A stretch of DNA of 64,000 bases, taken from contig NZ_JBHUJW010000028.1 of NCBI RefSeq assembly GCF_042683565.1, positions 1 through 64,000 on the forward strand, written 5' to 3'. This document shows, piece after piece, positions 43,239 to 51,091 of the stretch. Position 1 is the stretch's first letter; every line of letters starts with the position of its first letter. Below the pieces are notes generated by a model. The model was not told the DNA's origin. It did not search any database and saw only the letters and a list, made by a program, of their open reading frames with translations. This DNA is from Brevibacillus sp042683565. Its GTDB lineage: Bacteria; Bacillota; Bacilli; Brevibacillales; Brevibacillaceae. Both the position numbers and the translations under genes were made by a program.

Positions 43239-43490
43239 TTAGCGCTTGACAACCGGCATTTCAGACAGGCAATCCTGGCAAACAATTTTCCCCTTAAAGT
43301 GAGATACTTTGTCTGCGTTTCCACAGAAAATGCAAGCAGGCTCGTATTTTTTCAGAATGATGCGCTCGCCGTCCACGTAAATTTCCAGAGCGTCTTTTTC
43401 TGCGATTCCCAACGTGCGGCGCAATTCGATTGGAATGACTACGCGACCCAACTCGTCCACTTTACGAACTATTCCTGTTGATTTCATCAT
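43239..43490 (-). CDS. abrB: Transition-state regulator AbrB with C-terminal four-Cys motif
   Basis: An 83-residue ambiactive repressor that holds stationary-phase and sporulation genes silent during growth. The N-terminal swapped-hairpin DNA-binding half (STGIVRKVDELGRVVIPIEL, then RRTLGIAEKDALEIYVDGE) is nearly the B. subtilis sequence. The C-terminal half differs: C53IFC56 and C71QDC74 form a probable zinc ribbon instead of the B. subtilis tetramerisation helix. The start is one of two adjacent ATGs with GGGAGGAG upstream. Spo0A-box-like TGTCGAA sites lie in its promoter region. Confidence 0.95.
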   Translation of the reverse strand: MMKSTGIVRKVDELGRVVIPIELRRTLGIAEKDALEIYVDGERIILKKYEPACIFCGNADKVSHFKGKIVCQDCLSEMPVVKR

Positions 43491-43526
43491 TGTGAATTCT
43501 CCTCCCAGTTATAGACATGTCGATGC

Positions 43527-43555
43527 TATTGTGCAACCGAATTCATTAATCGTCA
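43527..43555 (-). promoter_or_regulatory. SigA promoter of abrB
   Basis: On the minus strand TTGACG (43555-43550) and CACAAT (43532-43527) are exactly 17 bases apart, about 37 bases before the gene. Confidence 0.7.
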
Positions 43556-43557
43556 AT

Positions 43558-43783
43558 ATTCGACATTTTCTGTTGATCACATCATACCAGTGATTCCCAA
43601 AGGTGTCAACATGGGATTTACAATTCTTTGAAAACAAAAGTTTTTTTGAAAGGGAAACATTGAAATTAAAGTGTTTTTTGATAGCGTAGAAATATTTTGA
43701 AAAATATATGGATGAAATTTACTGGGATTTATCTGCTTCAACAAAGTCGGTTCATGTCGAATTATTTGTTGGCTGGTTCGACA
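43558..43783 (-). promoter_or_regulatory. Spo0A-box-like sites upstream of abrB
   Basis: The heptamer TGTCGAA occurs at 43558-43564 (minus, next to the -35), 43755-43761 (plus) and 43777-43783 (minus), with a TGTCGAT at 43517-43523 downstream of the -10. This heptamer is the core of the 0A box. B. subtilis abrB is repressed by Spo0A~P, so conservation is plausible. The AT-rich stretch between holds no gene. Confidence 0.6.
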
Positions 43784-43858
43784 TAATCGTCGTAATTTCA
43801 CTGCCCTTCTTGTTTTTTTGCCGGGATCGACTACGGATAAATATGGAGGATGAGGAGG

Positions 43859-43886
43859 TTTACAAAACAGGTTGGTCGTGTACAAT
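43859..43886 (+). promoter_or_regulatory. Promoter of the metS leader
   Basis: TTTACA at 43859-43864 and TACAAT at 43881-43886 are 16 bases apart, about 40 bases upstream of the T-box. Confidence 0.6.
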
Positions 43887-43924
43887 AGATGGTGTAAAGA
43901 GGCAAAACATAGCAAAACGACCAT

Positions 43925-44190
43925 GATGGGAAGAGTAAGCGGACACTCCTTATTCCAGAGAGCCGGGGCAGCTGAAAACCGGTATAAGCGAGCACGCTGA
44001 ACATGGACCCGGAGTTTCGCCGATGAACATGAGACGGCATGATGCCGCCTTCAGTAGTCTGCGACGCAGGCCCGCGTTACGGGCAGAGTCAGTTTTTGAC
44101 TCACCAAGTCTGTCATCCGTGAGGGGACAGAATGTTTTGGGTGGTACCGCGAGCAAGAAGCTCGCCCCGAAAATTGGGGCGAGCTTTTCA
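43925..44190 (+). promoter_or_regulatory. T-box riboswitch (tRNA-Met, specifier AUG)
   Basis: The T-box bulge sequence GTTTTGGGTGGTACCGCG ends at 44151. The specifier context GAAC-ATG-GACC sets a methionine codon at 44003-44005. The acceptor-pairing TGGT (44142-44145) fits tRNA-Met with discriminator A. The terminator AAGCTCGCCCC (44158-44168) / GGGGCGAGCTT (44176-44186) follows. It should switch metS on when tRNA-Met is uncharged. Confidence 0.95.
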
Positions 44191-44225
44191 TATTTCCAAA
44201 CGTAAGCTGGAGGGGTTATGTTGCC

Positions 44226-46253
44226 ATGAAACCGACATACTACATCACCACGCCGATTTACTATCCGAGCAACAAGCTGCACATCGGGAACGCCTACACG
44301 ACGATTGCTTGTGATGCGCTGGCTCGCTACAAGCGGCTGCGCGGCTACGACGTCTTTTACCTGACAGGTACGGACGAGCATGGACAAAAGCTGCAGGAGC
44401 GCGCGGCCGAGGATGGCAAACAGCCGCTGGAGTTTATCGATCCCATCGTAGACTGGATTCGCGACCTGTGGGACAAACTGGACATCTCCTACGATGACTT
44501 CATCCGTACGACCCAGCCGCGCCACAAGGAAGTCGTGCAAAAAGTATTCCAGCGCCTGCTCGACCAGGGAGACATATATCTGGGCGAGTACGAAGGCTAC
44601 TACTGTGTGCCGGATGAGGCGTTCTGGACCGAGACCCAGTGCAAGACAGACAAAGGCTACATTTGTCCCGATTGCGGACGCGAAGTGAAAAAGGTGAAGG
44701 AGAAAAACTACTTCTTCCGCATGTCCAAATACCAGGACAGACTGCTTGCGCACATCGAGGCCAACCCGGACTTTATCCAGCCGGAGAGCCGCAAAAACGA
44801 AATGATCAACAACTTCCTGAAGCCGGGCCTGCAGGATTTGTCTGTGTCCCGGAGCACCTTCGACTGGGGCATTAAAGTGCCGAGCGATCCGGAGCACGTC
44901 ATCTACGTCTGGATCGATGCGTTGACCAACTACATTTCTGCACTGGGCTACTTGAGCGACGACGACAGCAAATACCGCCGCTACTGGCCTGCCGATGTGC
45001 ACATGGTGGGCAAAGACATCCTGCGCTTCCACACCATTTACTGGCCGATTCTGTTGATGGCCCTGGATGTGCCGCTGCCGAAGCAAGTCTTTGGACACGG
45101 CTGGCTGCTCATGCCAGACGGCAAAATGTCCAAGTCCAAAGGCAACGTGATCGATCCGAAGCTGCTGATCGACCGCTACGGCTCTGACGGCGTGCGCTAC
45201 TTCCTGCTGCGCGAGATCAACTTCGGACAGGACGGCATCTTCACACCGGAATCGTTTATCCAACGCCTGAACTTCGATCTGGCCAACGACATCGGCAACC
45301 TGCTGAGCCGCACCGCCACGATGATCGAGAAATATTTCGACGGCGTCGTCCCTGCCCCGCAAGACGCAGGCGAACCGGACGACAGCCTGATCAGCCTCGC
45401 TGTGAAAACGAAAGGGCTGGTCGAGGAGCACATGGATGCCATGCGCTTCAGCAACGCGCTCGCACACATCTGGGAGCTGGTGGGCAGAACCAACAAGTAC
45501 ATTGACGAGACCATGCCGTGGAACCTGGCCAAGTCCGAAGAAACCAAGGGACGCCTGGCGACCGTCATGTACAACCTGGCAGAGAGCATTCGCATCTGCT
45601 CCGTCCTGATCCAGCCGTTCTTGACCAAGGCACCTGCAAAAATTTGGGATCAGCTCGGGATTGACGGCAATGCAGAAGCGACCAGCTGGGAGTCGGCAGG
45701 CGTATGGGGCGGATTGCCTGCAGGCAGCCGCGTGAGCCGGAAGGAGCTTTTGTTCCCTCGCCTCGATGTGCAGGCAGAGCTGGCCTTCATCGACGAGTCG
45801 ACAGCAGAGGCGCGCCGTCAGGCAGAAGAAAACAAGAAAAAGCAAGATGCTCTGAAAGGAGAAACAACCGTGAGCGAAACGACAACGAATCCAACCGAGA
45901 CTGTCGCTGAAAAACCGGCAGATGCCAAAGAGGAGATCGGCATCGACGACTTCGGCAAAGTAGAACTGCGCGTGGCACAGGTCGTCGAGTGCGCGAAGCA
46001 TCCGAATGCCGACAAGCTGCTCATTCTCCAGCTGGATCTCGGCTATGAAAAACGCCAGGTCGTGTCTGGCATTGCGAAATACTATACGCCGGAAGAAATG
46101 GTAGGGAAGAAGGTCATCCTCGTAGCCAACCTGAAACCGGTGAAGCTGCGCGGCGAACTGTCCCAAGGGATGATTCTGGCTGCTTCTGCAGGAGACCAGC
46201 TGACACTGGCGACGGTAGATCCGAGCATGCCGAACGGCGCGATCGTGAAGTAG
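44226..46253 (+). CDS. metS: Methionyl-tRNA synthetase with C-terminal tRNA-binding domain
   Basis: A class I synthetase of 675 residues. The HIGN motif is at residues 19-22, a zinc module is in YICPDCGREV, KMSKS is at 300-304, and the anticodon-binding helices follow. A charged, low-complexity linker (about 520-570) leads to an EMAP/Trbp111-like OB fold (FGKVELRVAQVVECAKHPNA) that dimerises and boosts tRNA binding. The ATG at 44226 has GGAGGGG upstream. Inside the linker, AAAGGAGA followed by an in-frame GTG (45870) could start a separate 127-residue tRNA-binding protein. Confidence 0.97.
   Translation: MKPTYYITTPIYYPSNKLHIGNAYTTIACDALARYKRLRGYDVFYLTGTDEHGQKLQERAAEDGKQPLEFIDPIVDWIRDLWDKLDISYDDFIRTTQPRHKEVVQKVFQRLLDQGDIYLGEYEGYYCVPDEAFWTETQCKTDKGYICPDCGREVKKVKEKNYFFRMSKYQDRLLAHIEANPDFIQPESRKNEMINNFLKPGLQDLSVSRSTFDWGIKVPSDPEHVIYVWIDALTNYISALGYLSDDDSKYRRYWPADVHMVGKDILRFHTIYWPILLMALDVPLPKQVFGHGWLLMPDGKMSKSKGNVIDPKLLIDRYGSDGVRYFLLREINFGQDGIFTPESFIQRLNFDLANDIGNLLSRTATMIEKYFDGVVPAPQDAGEPDDSLISLAVKTKGLVEEHMDAMRFSNALAHIWELVGRTNKYIDETMPWNLAKSEETKGRLATVMYNLAESIRICSVLIQPFLTKAPAKIWDQLGIDGNAEATSWESAGVWGGLPAGSRVSRKELLFPRLDVQAELAFIDESTAEARRQAEENKKKQDALKGETTVSETTTNPTETVAEKPADAKEEIGIDDFGKVELRVAQVVECAKHPNADKLLILQLDLGYEKRQVVSGIAKYYTPEEMVGKKVILVANLKPVKLRGELSQGMILAASAGDQLTLATVDPSMPNGAIVK
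45870..46253 (+). other. Possible internal translation start inside metS
   Basis: AAAGGAGA (45855-45862) stands seven bases before an in-frame GTG at 45870 (codon 549). The 127-residue product would be an acidic linker plus the complete tRNA-binding OB fold, similar in content to free Trbp111/CsaA proteins. It may be chance, as the linker is rich in Lys and Glu codons. Confidence 0.4.
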
Positions 46254-46289
46254 GACGAGCGCATCCAGCAGGAAAGGAAGGACACAGCC

Positions 46290-47054
46290 GTGCTATTTGA
46301 AACACATACGCATCTGAACGCCAAGGAATTTGACGAGGACCGCGAAGAAGTCATCGCCCGCGCCCGGGAAAACGGCGTAAGTACGATCGTCAACATCGGC
46401 TTCAATGCCGAGACGATCCCGTCCTGCATCGAGCTGGCGGAGAAGTACGACTTCATCTACGCGGTCGTCGGCTGGCACCCGCAGGATGCGAAAGACATGA
46501 CGGACGAGCATCTGGCGTGGATCGAGGAGCTCGCACAGCATCCGAAAGTGGTAGGATTGGGAGAAATGGGTCTCGACTACTACTGGGACACGTCGCCCAA
46601 GGATGTCCAGGCAGAGGTGTTCCGCAAGCAGATTCGGCTCGCCCGTAAACTCGGAATGCCGATCATCATTCACAACCGCGACGCTCACCACGACGTCATT
46701 TCTATCCTGCGCGAGGAGAAGGCGGCAGAGGTCGGCGGGATCATGCACTGCTTCTCCGGCAGCTGGGAGACGGCGAAAATGGCGTTGGACATGAACTTCT
46801 ACATTTCCTTCGGGGGGCCGCTGACATTCAAAAACGCGAAACAGCCCAAGGAAGTGGCCGCCCAGGTGCCGCTCGACCGGCTCCTGATCGAGACGGACAG
46901 CCCGTACTTGACGCCGCATCCTTTCCGCGGCAAGCGCAACGAGAGCGGCTACGTCCGTTACGTCTGCGAGGAAATGGCGAACATTCGCGGATTGTCTTAC
47001 GAAGAAATGGCGCGGATCACAACGGAAAATGCGCGCAGACTGTTTCGGCTGTAA
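46290..47054 (+). CDS. tatD: TatD-family metal-dependent hydrolase (DNase)
   Basis: A 254-residue TIM-barrel metallohydrolase of the amidohydrolase superfamily. Metal ligands are visible in FETHTHLNAKEF, GLGEMGLDYYWD, IIHNRDAHHD, MHCFSGSWE and LIETDSPYLTP. Relatives act as 3'-5' exonucleases in DNA repair. The start is a GTG at 46290 with AAGGAAGG upstream. It follows metS by 36 bases, as yabD follows metS in B. subtilis. Confidence 0.95.
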   Translation: MLFETHTHLNAKEFDEDREEVIARARENGVSTIVNIGFNAETIPSCIELAEKYDFIYAVVGWHPQDAKDMTDEHLAWIEELAQHPKVVGLGEMGLDYYWDTSPKDVQAEVFRKQIRLARKLGMPIIIHNRDAHHDVISILREEKAAEVGGIMHCFSGSWETAKMALDMNFYISFGGPLTFKNAKQPKEVAAQVPLDRLLIETDSPYLTPHPFRGKRNESGYVRYVCEEMANIRGLSYEEMARITTENARRLFRL

Positions 47055-47075
47055 CAGGCCCAACATGCAAGGTAA

Positions 47076-47117
47076 AAGCGGAAAACCACGGCATTGCTGA
47101 TGGTTTTCCGCTTTTTT
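47076..47117 (+). terminator. metS-tatD terminator
   Basis: AAGCGGAAAACCA (47076-47088) pairs with TGGTTTTCCGCTT (47101-47113), followed by TTTT. Confidence 0.92.
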
Positions 47118-47171
47118 CATGCGAGGATTCCGTGTTCTACGTCCAACTGACGACGCATACCATGGTCAATG

Positions 47172-47211
47172 TGTCGAACGATTATTGTCCCATCGACAAG
47201 GGCGGTCGACA
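47172..47211. promoter_or_regulatory. TGTCGA-type repeat cluster before yabE
   Basis: TGTCGAA (47172-47178, plus) is followed within 40 bases by two inverted copies, ATCGACAA (47192-47199) and TCGACA (47206-47211). The outer pair forms an inverted repeat GTGTCGA/TCGACAC. The sites resemble Spo0A boxes and lie ~75-115 bases upstream of the yabE promoter. The rest of the 47118-47431 gap holds only promoter sequence and a small CTAGA-type hairpin. Confidence 0.45.
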
Positions 47212-47287
47212 CCAAGCGTCTATGATTCGTCAGACGTTTTTTGCTAGGCTTGTACCATCTTCTCATCGGCCCAAGGTAGGGGAAAGT

Positions 47288-47316
47288 TTGACAAAGGAGG
47301 AAAAGTGACATACAAT
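47288..47316 (+). promoter_or_regulatory. SigA promoter of yabE
   Basis: TTGACA at 47288-47293 and TACAAT at 47311-47316 are exactly 17 bases apart. Confidence 0.8.
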
Positions 47317-47431
47317 CAAATGCGATCTTGTTTGGAACCGGCCACTTCCAGAATATTAGTGCAATTACAGCGCCCCTTACCTGGCTAGACCGAAAAAGCC
47401 TCGTGCTTTTCTAGGAAAAGGAGTGTGGGAA

Positions 47432-48523
47432 ATGGAGTTACGCACGATATGGGAAAAGTACAAGAAACGGGGACTCTTTGTTTTCGGGGGTCTCGCGCTT
47501 GTGCTCGTTCCCATGATTGGGTATTTCTCTGCCCAGGCTACCCAGCCAAAACAGGTCACTTTTTCGTTGGATGGCGAAAGTCACATTGTGGCTACGGAAG
47601 CAGAGACCGTCGAGCAGTTTTTGACGGAGCGGCACATCGCCCTGACGGAAAAAGATTCCCTTCAACCAACACCACAGACAAAGCTCAAAAATGGAACGGT
47701 TATAACTTTACATAAAGTCTGGTCCATTCCAGTCCAGATTGACGGGCAGACCAAAGTAATCCAGACTTTAAGCCGCGATGTAGCCGGCGCGTTGAAGGAC
47801 GGCGGCATCGCGCTGGGCGAAATGGACCGGGTGGAACCGGCATTGACCGCACCGCTCAGCAAAGATACTTCCATCACCGTCAAGCGCATCGTCGAAAAGA
47901 TGGTACAGGAAGAAGAGCGGGTCACCTATCAGGAAATACGCAAAAACGATCCGCTTCTCGAAAAAGGAAAGACAAAAGTATTGCAAACCGGACAAGAAGG
48001 TAAGGCAATTGCACATTACAAGGTGATTACGGAGGATGGCAAGGAAATCTCCCGCGAGCTCGTTGGCAGAGATGTCATCACGCCGAAAAAAGACTTGGTC
48101 GTAGCGGTAGGAACGGCAGTGGCGATGCGTACGGATAGCCATTCGCAGCCGGTTCTGGTCGCGTCAGCGGGGATGATCTCCCGCGGTGGAAAAGTATTCA
48201 GGCCGAAAAAGGTACTGACCGGAGTGACTTTGACCGCGTATTCTCCGGCAGGCGGAGGGAAGCACCCCAGCTCGCCTGGCTATGGGCGAACGGCTACAGG
48301 GGTCAAAGCACAGCCAGGGCACACGATTGCCGTGGACCCTCGCGTGATACCGTACGGATGGTGGGTCTACATCGATGGTGTGGGTTATCGCCGTGCAGAA
48401 GATACAGGCGGGGCGATGACAGGCGGCAAGATTGACGTATTTGTCAGCACGGAATCGGAAGCGGTCCGCTTTGGCCGCAAGCGTAACAAAACTGTCTATA
48501 TAATAGGACCGCAGAAGCCGTAG
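47432..48523 (+). CDS. yabE: YabE-like cell-wall protein with DUF348, G5 and 3D domains
   Basis: A 363-residue exported or membrane-anchored protein related to resuscitation-promoting factors. It has one N-terminal hydrophobic segment (GLFVFGGLALVLVPMIGYF) and two DUF348 repeats (starting KQVTFSLDGESH and IPVQIDGQTK). A G5 domain (about 155-230) is followed by a C-terminal 3D domain (LTAYSPAGGG to VYIIG). The three catalytic aspartates of the lytic fold are in VDPRVIPYG, EDTGGAM and IDVFV. It probably cleaves glycan strands of peptidoglycan. The ATG at 47432 has AAAGGAG nine bases upstream; a GTG at 47423 overlaps it. Confidence 0.94.
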   Translation: MELRTIWEKYKKRGLFVFGGLALVLVPMIGYFSAQATQPKQVTFSLDGESHIVATEAETVEQFLTERHIALTEKDSLQPTPQTKLKNGTVITLHKVWSIPVQIDGQTKVIQTLSRDVAGALKDGGIALGEMDRVEPALTAPLSKDTSITVKRIVEKMVQEEERVTYQEIRKNDPLLEKGKTKVLQTGQEGKAIAHYKVITEDGKEISRELVGRDVITPKKDLVVAVGTAVAMRTDSHSQPVLVASAGMISRGGKVFRPKKVLTGVTLTAYSPAGGGKHPSSPGYGRTATGVKAQPGHTIAVDPRVIPYGWWVYIDGVGYRRAEDTGGAMTGGKIDVFVSTESEAVRFGRKRNKTVYIIGPQKP

Positions 48524-48553
48524 GACAGGAGCGAAATGCTCCTGTCTTCTGTT
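48524..48553 (+). terminator. Hairpin between yabE and rnmV
   Basis: GACAGGAGC (48524-48532) pairs perfectly with GCTCCTGTC (48538-48546) over a GAAAT loop. The tail TTCTGTTT is weak, so it may only attenuate. Confidence 0.6.
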
Positions 48554-48691
48554 TGGTTGTATGCCGTGATAAGCTGGTTGTATGTTAGACGCGCCGGGGT
48601 CTTGCACCGTTTCGGCTGTCGGAGGCTTTTGGGCGCTCTTTTTTGGCATACTTGTACCATACGGACAACGAACGAAAGTGGGAGCATCGAG

Positions 48692-49240
48692 ATGAAAATC
48701 AAGGAAGTTATCGTGGTTGAGGGCAGGGATGATACCGCTGCGATCAAGCGGGCAGTCAACGCCGACACGATCGAGACGGGCGGTTCTGCCATCCATCCCT
48801 GGACGATTGAAAAAATCCGCCTCGCGCAGCAAAAGCGCGGCGTCATCATTTTTACCGACCCGGACTACCAGGGAGAGCGCATCCGCAAAATCATCAGCAA
48901 AGCGGTGCCAGGCTGCAAACATGCGTTTATCACCCAGGAGGACGGGACGAAAAAAGGCGACATCGGAGTGGAAAATGCCGCACCCGAGGTCATTATTCGG
49001 GCGCTGGCAGAAGTGCGCACGGAGATGGCCGACTCCCGGGGCGAGATTACGCCAGAAGATTTGCTGGCCCACGGCCTCACGTCAGGCGGAGCCTCCAAGT
49101 CGCGGCGGATCGCGCTCGGCGAGAAGCTCGGGATCGGGTATGCCAACGCCAAGCAGATGCTCCAGCGGCTCAACGCCTTTCAGATCAAACGGGACGAATT
49201 CGAGGCAGCCATGAAAGCCATCGACGAAGAGAGGGAGTAA
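48692..49240 (+). CDS. rnmV: Ribonuclease M5
   Basis: It performs the final maturation of 5S rRNA precursors. A 182-residue Toprim-domain nuclease: VIVVEGRDDTAAIKRAV holds the catalytic Glu and IIFTDPDYQGERIRK the DxD-like aspartates. The GGASKSRR C-terminal half binds the 5S-L18 complex. The ATG at 48692 begins the family N-terminus; the frame stays open upstream without conserved sequence. rsmA starts three bases after its stop. Confidence 0.96.
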   Translation: MKIKEVIVVEGRDDTAAIKRAVNADTIETGGSAIHPWTIEKIRLAQQKRGVIIFTDPDYQGERIRKIISKAVPGCKHAFITQEDGTKKGDIGVENAAPEVIIRALAEVRTEMADSRGEITPEDLLAHGLTSGGASKSRRIALGEKLGIGYANAKQMLQRLNAFQIKRDEFEAAMKAIDEERE

Positions 49241-49243
49241 GCG

Positions 49244-50140
49244 ATGACGCAAACGACCGGCAAAGACATTGCCACACCGACACGTACCAAGGAAGTCCTG
49301 GAGAAGTACGGATTCTCCTTCAAAAAGAGCCTGGGGCAAAACTTCCTCATCGACACCAACATCCTGCACAATATCGTGGCCGAAGCCGACCTGACGAAGG
49401 AAAAGGGGGCCATCGAGATCGGCCCGGGCATCGGAGCCTTGACCGAGCAACTGGGGCGTGCGGCCAAAAAAGTGATGGCGATCGAAATTGACCAACGTCT
49501 GCTGCCGATTTTGGCAGATACACTGTCGCCCTATGAAAATATCGAGATCGTGCATGGCGATGTGCTGGAGCTGGACTTGAAAGCGCTGTTGGCGGAGAAA
49601 ATGGCCGGCGTGGACAAGATCAGCGTCGTGGCGAATCTGCCCTATTATGTGACGACGCCGATTCTGATGAAGCTGCTGGAGGAGCGCCTGCCGCTGGAGA
49701 ACATCGTCGTGATGATCCAGAAGGAGGTAGCGGATCGAATCGCGGCCAAACCGGGAACGAAAGACTACGGCTCTCTCTCTGTCGCGGCCCAGTTCTATGC
49801 CGAGACGGAAGTAGCGATGATCGTCCCTGCCAGCGTCTTTATTCCGCGTCCGAACGTGGACTCCGCTGTCATCCGCCTGAAGGTGCGGGACCGTCCGCCG
49901 GTGGAGGTCGATGATCGGGATGTGTTCTTCCGCGTCGTGCGAGGTTCGTTCGCCCAGCGCCGGAAAACCCTTTTGAACAACCTGATGAACAGTCTGTTTC
50001 GCAAAGAGCAGAAAGAGGCAGTAATACAGATGCTTGCTGATATTCAGATCGACCCGACCCGCCGCGGCGAAACGCTGACCATCGCGGAGTTTGCCCGCCT
50101 GGCCAACGAAAGCTTGCGGCGCGGATTGATTGGGCAATAG
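49244..50140 (+). CDS. rsmA: 16S rRNA N6,N6-dimethyladenosine transferase
   Basis: It dimethylates A1518 and A1519 of 16S rRNA and causes kasugamycin sensitivity. The SAM-binding motif I is AIEIGPGIGALTEQL, motif II lies around VMAIEIDQRL, and the catalytic NLPYYVTTPI is intact. 298 residues with the C-terminal helical domain. The ATG at 49244 uses GAGGGAG located in the end of rnmV. The rnmV-rsmA pair is conserved in Firmicutes. Confidence 0.97.
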   Translation: MTQTTGKDIATPTRTKEVLEKYGFSFKKSLGQNFLIDTNILHNIVAEADLTKEKGAIEIGPGIGALTEQLGRAAKKVMAIEIDQRLLPILADTLSPYENIEIVHGDVLELDLKALLAEKMAGVDKISVVANLPYYVTTPILMKLLEERLPLENIVVMIQKEVADRIAAKPGTKDYGSLSVAAQFYAETEVAMIVPASVFIPRPNVDSAVIRLKVRDRPPVEVDDRDVFFRVVRGSFAQRRKTLLNNLMNSLFRKEQKEAVIQMLADIQIDPTRRGETLTIAEFARLANESLRRGLIGQ

Positions 50141-50147
50141 CCGCGGG

Positions 50148-50192
50148 AAACCCTCATTTTTGGGCTAATCTTGCCAAAAGTGAGGGTTTTTT
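50148..50192 (+). terminator. rnmV-rsmA terminator
   Basis: AAACCCTCA (50148-50156) pairs with TGAGGGTTT (50181-50189), and TTTTGG with CCAAAA inside, followed by TTT. Confidence 0.9.
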
Positions 50193-50257
50193 GTGTGTTC
50201 GGCTCTATTTCGATATCATCTTGACAAATATCTACGTAATTCATGCAAAATAGCCCG

Positions 50258-50287
50258 TTGACAAAAACTTGACTTGGTTGCTATAAT
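50258..50287 (+). promoter_or_regulatory. Upstream tandem promoter of veg
   Basis: TTGACA at 50258-50263 and TATAAT at 50282-50287 are 18 bases apart. A third TTGACA at 50221-50226 has no good -10. Confidence 0.7.
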
Positions 50288-50298
50288 TTTTTATTTCT

Positions 50299-50327
50299 TT
50301 GACAAAATAAGTGTGTGCTGTTATAAT
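50299..50327 (+). promoter_or_regulatory. Main SigA promoter of veg
   Basis: TTGACA at 50299-50304 and TATAAT at 50322-50327 are perfect consensus hexamers at 17-base spacing, like the very strong veg promoter of B. subtilis. Confidence 0.9.
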
Positions 50328-50352
50328 AGTTGTAAGCGAGGTGGATGGAACA

Positions 50353-50625
50353 ATGGCAAGAAACGCATTACTTGACATTAAACGCAGTTTAGACGGCCAC
50401 ATCGGTGAGCGCATCCTGCTGAAAGCAAACGGAGGCCGCCGCAAAACCGTCGAACGAAGTGGCATCCTCGAAGAAACTTACCCATCAGTATTTGTAGTAA
50501 AGCTTGACGACGATCAACTTTTCGAGCGGGTTTCTTACAGCTATGCGGACATCTTGACGGAAACAGTAGAGTTGACTGTGTGCCGTGAAAATCAGCACAT
50601 ACGCATCACATTTGTACAACAGTAG
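50353..50625 (+). CDS. veg: Veg protein (biofilm-related)
   Basis: A 90-residue protein with the conserved start ARNALLDIKRSLDGHIGERI and the small beta-barrel core GRRKTVERSGILEETYP. Veg promotes biofilm matrix gene expression in B. subtilis by countering SinR. AGCGAGGTGG lies before the ATG at 50353; the frame upstream overlaps the promoter and is rejected. yabG, which lies between ksgA and veg in B. subtilis, is absent here. Confidence 0.95.
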   Translation: MARNALLDIKRSLDGHIGERILLKANGGRRKTVERSGILEETYPSVFVVKLDDDQLFERVSYSYADILTETVELTVCRENQHIRITFVQQ

Positions 50626-50748
50626 AGCCTTTGGGTTCTGCTGTTTTTATTTTTGCCAAATATTCAGTGGCTGCACGGACCATCTCTTGCCGAGTGAAAT
50701 CCTGCTGATTGCGCACACTATGTATGCCAACGAGAAAGGGAGGATGTC

Positions 50749-50931
50749 ATGAGCCGCAGACGAGGCATTATGTCTGAACAGTTCAAGATGGAGATCGCCA
50801 AGGAGCTTGGATTTTACGATAAGGTGAAAGCCGAGGGCTGGGGAGCCATCACGACGCGTGACGCGGGAAACCTGGTCAAGCGCGCCATTCAGATTGCCGA
50901 GGAAGCATTGGCCAAACAGCATACGACATGA
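50749..50931 (+). CDS. sspF: Small acid-soluble spore protein SspF-like
   Basis: A 60-residue alpha/beta-type SASP. KMEIAKELGFYDKVKAEGWG and ITTRDAGNLVKRAIQIAEE are the two conserved DNA-binding helices. It coats and protects spore DNA and should be made in the forespore under SigG, but no convincing SigG promoter could be read. AGGGAGG precedes the ATG. Position between veg and ispE equals B. subtilis sspF. Confidence 0.94.
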   Translation: MSRRRGIMSEQFKMEIAKELGFYDKVKAEGWGAITTRDAGNLVKRAIQIAEEALAKQHTT

Positions 50932-51091
50932 CTCGTTGGCGGGGCCGGGGCGACCCGGTCTTTTCTGTTTTTTTCCAAACTGTCACAATCTTCTCCATCA
51001 AATCGTTTTGTCGGATCAAGTGGCATGGGGGAGAATTCCTGTGCTACAATAGAAGACTAGGAAAAACAGAACGTAGTTAGAGGTGAAAAAC

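Noticed and set aside
50695..50720. SigG promoter for sspF
   Set aside because: CACACTA at 50714-50720 resembles the -10, but no acceptable -35 lies at 16-18 bases.
51083..51085. GTG at 51083 as the ispE start
   Set aside because: It lies inside the AGAGGTG ribosome binding site of the better start at 51092.
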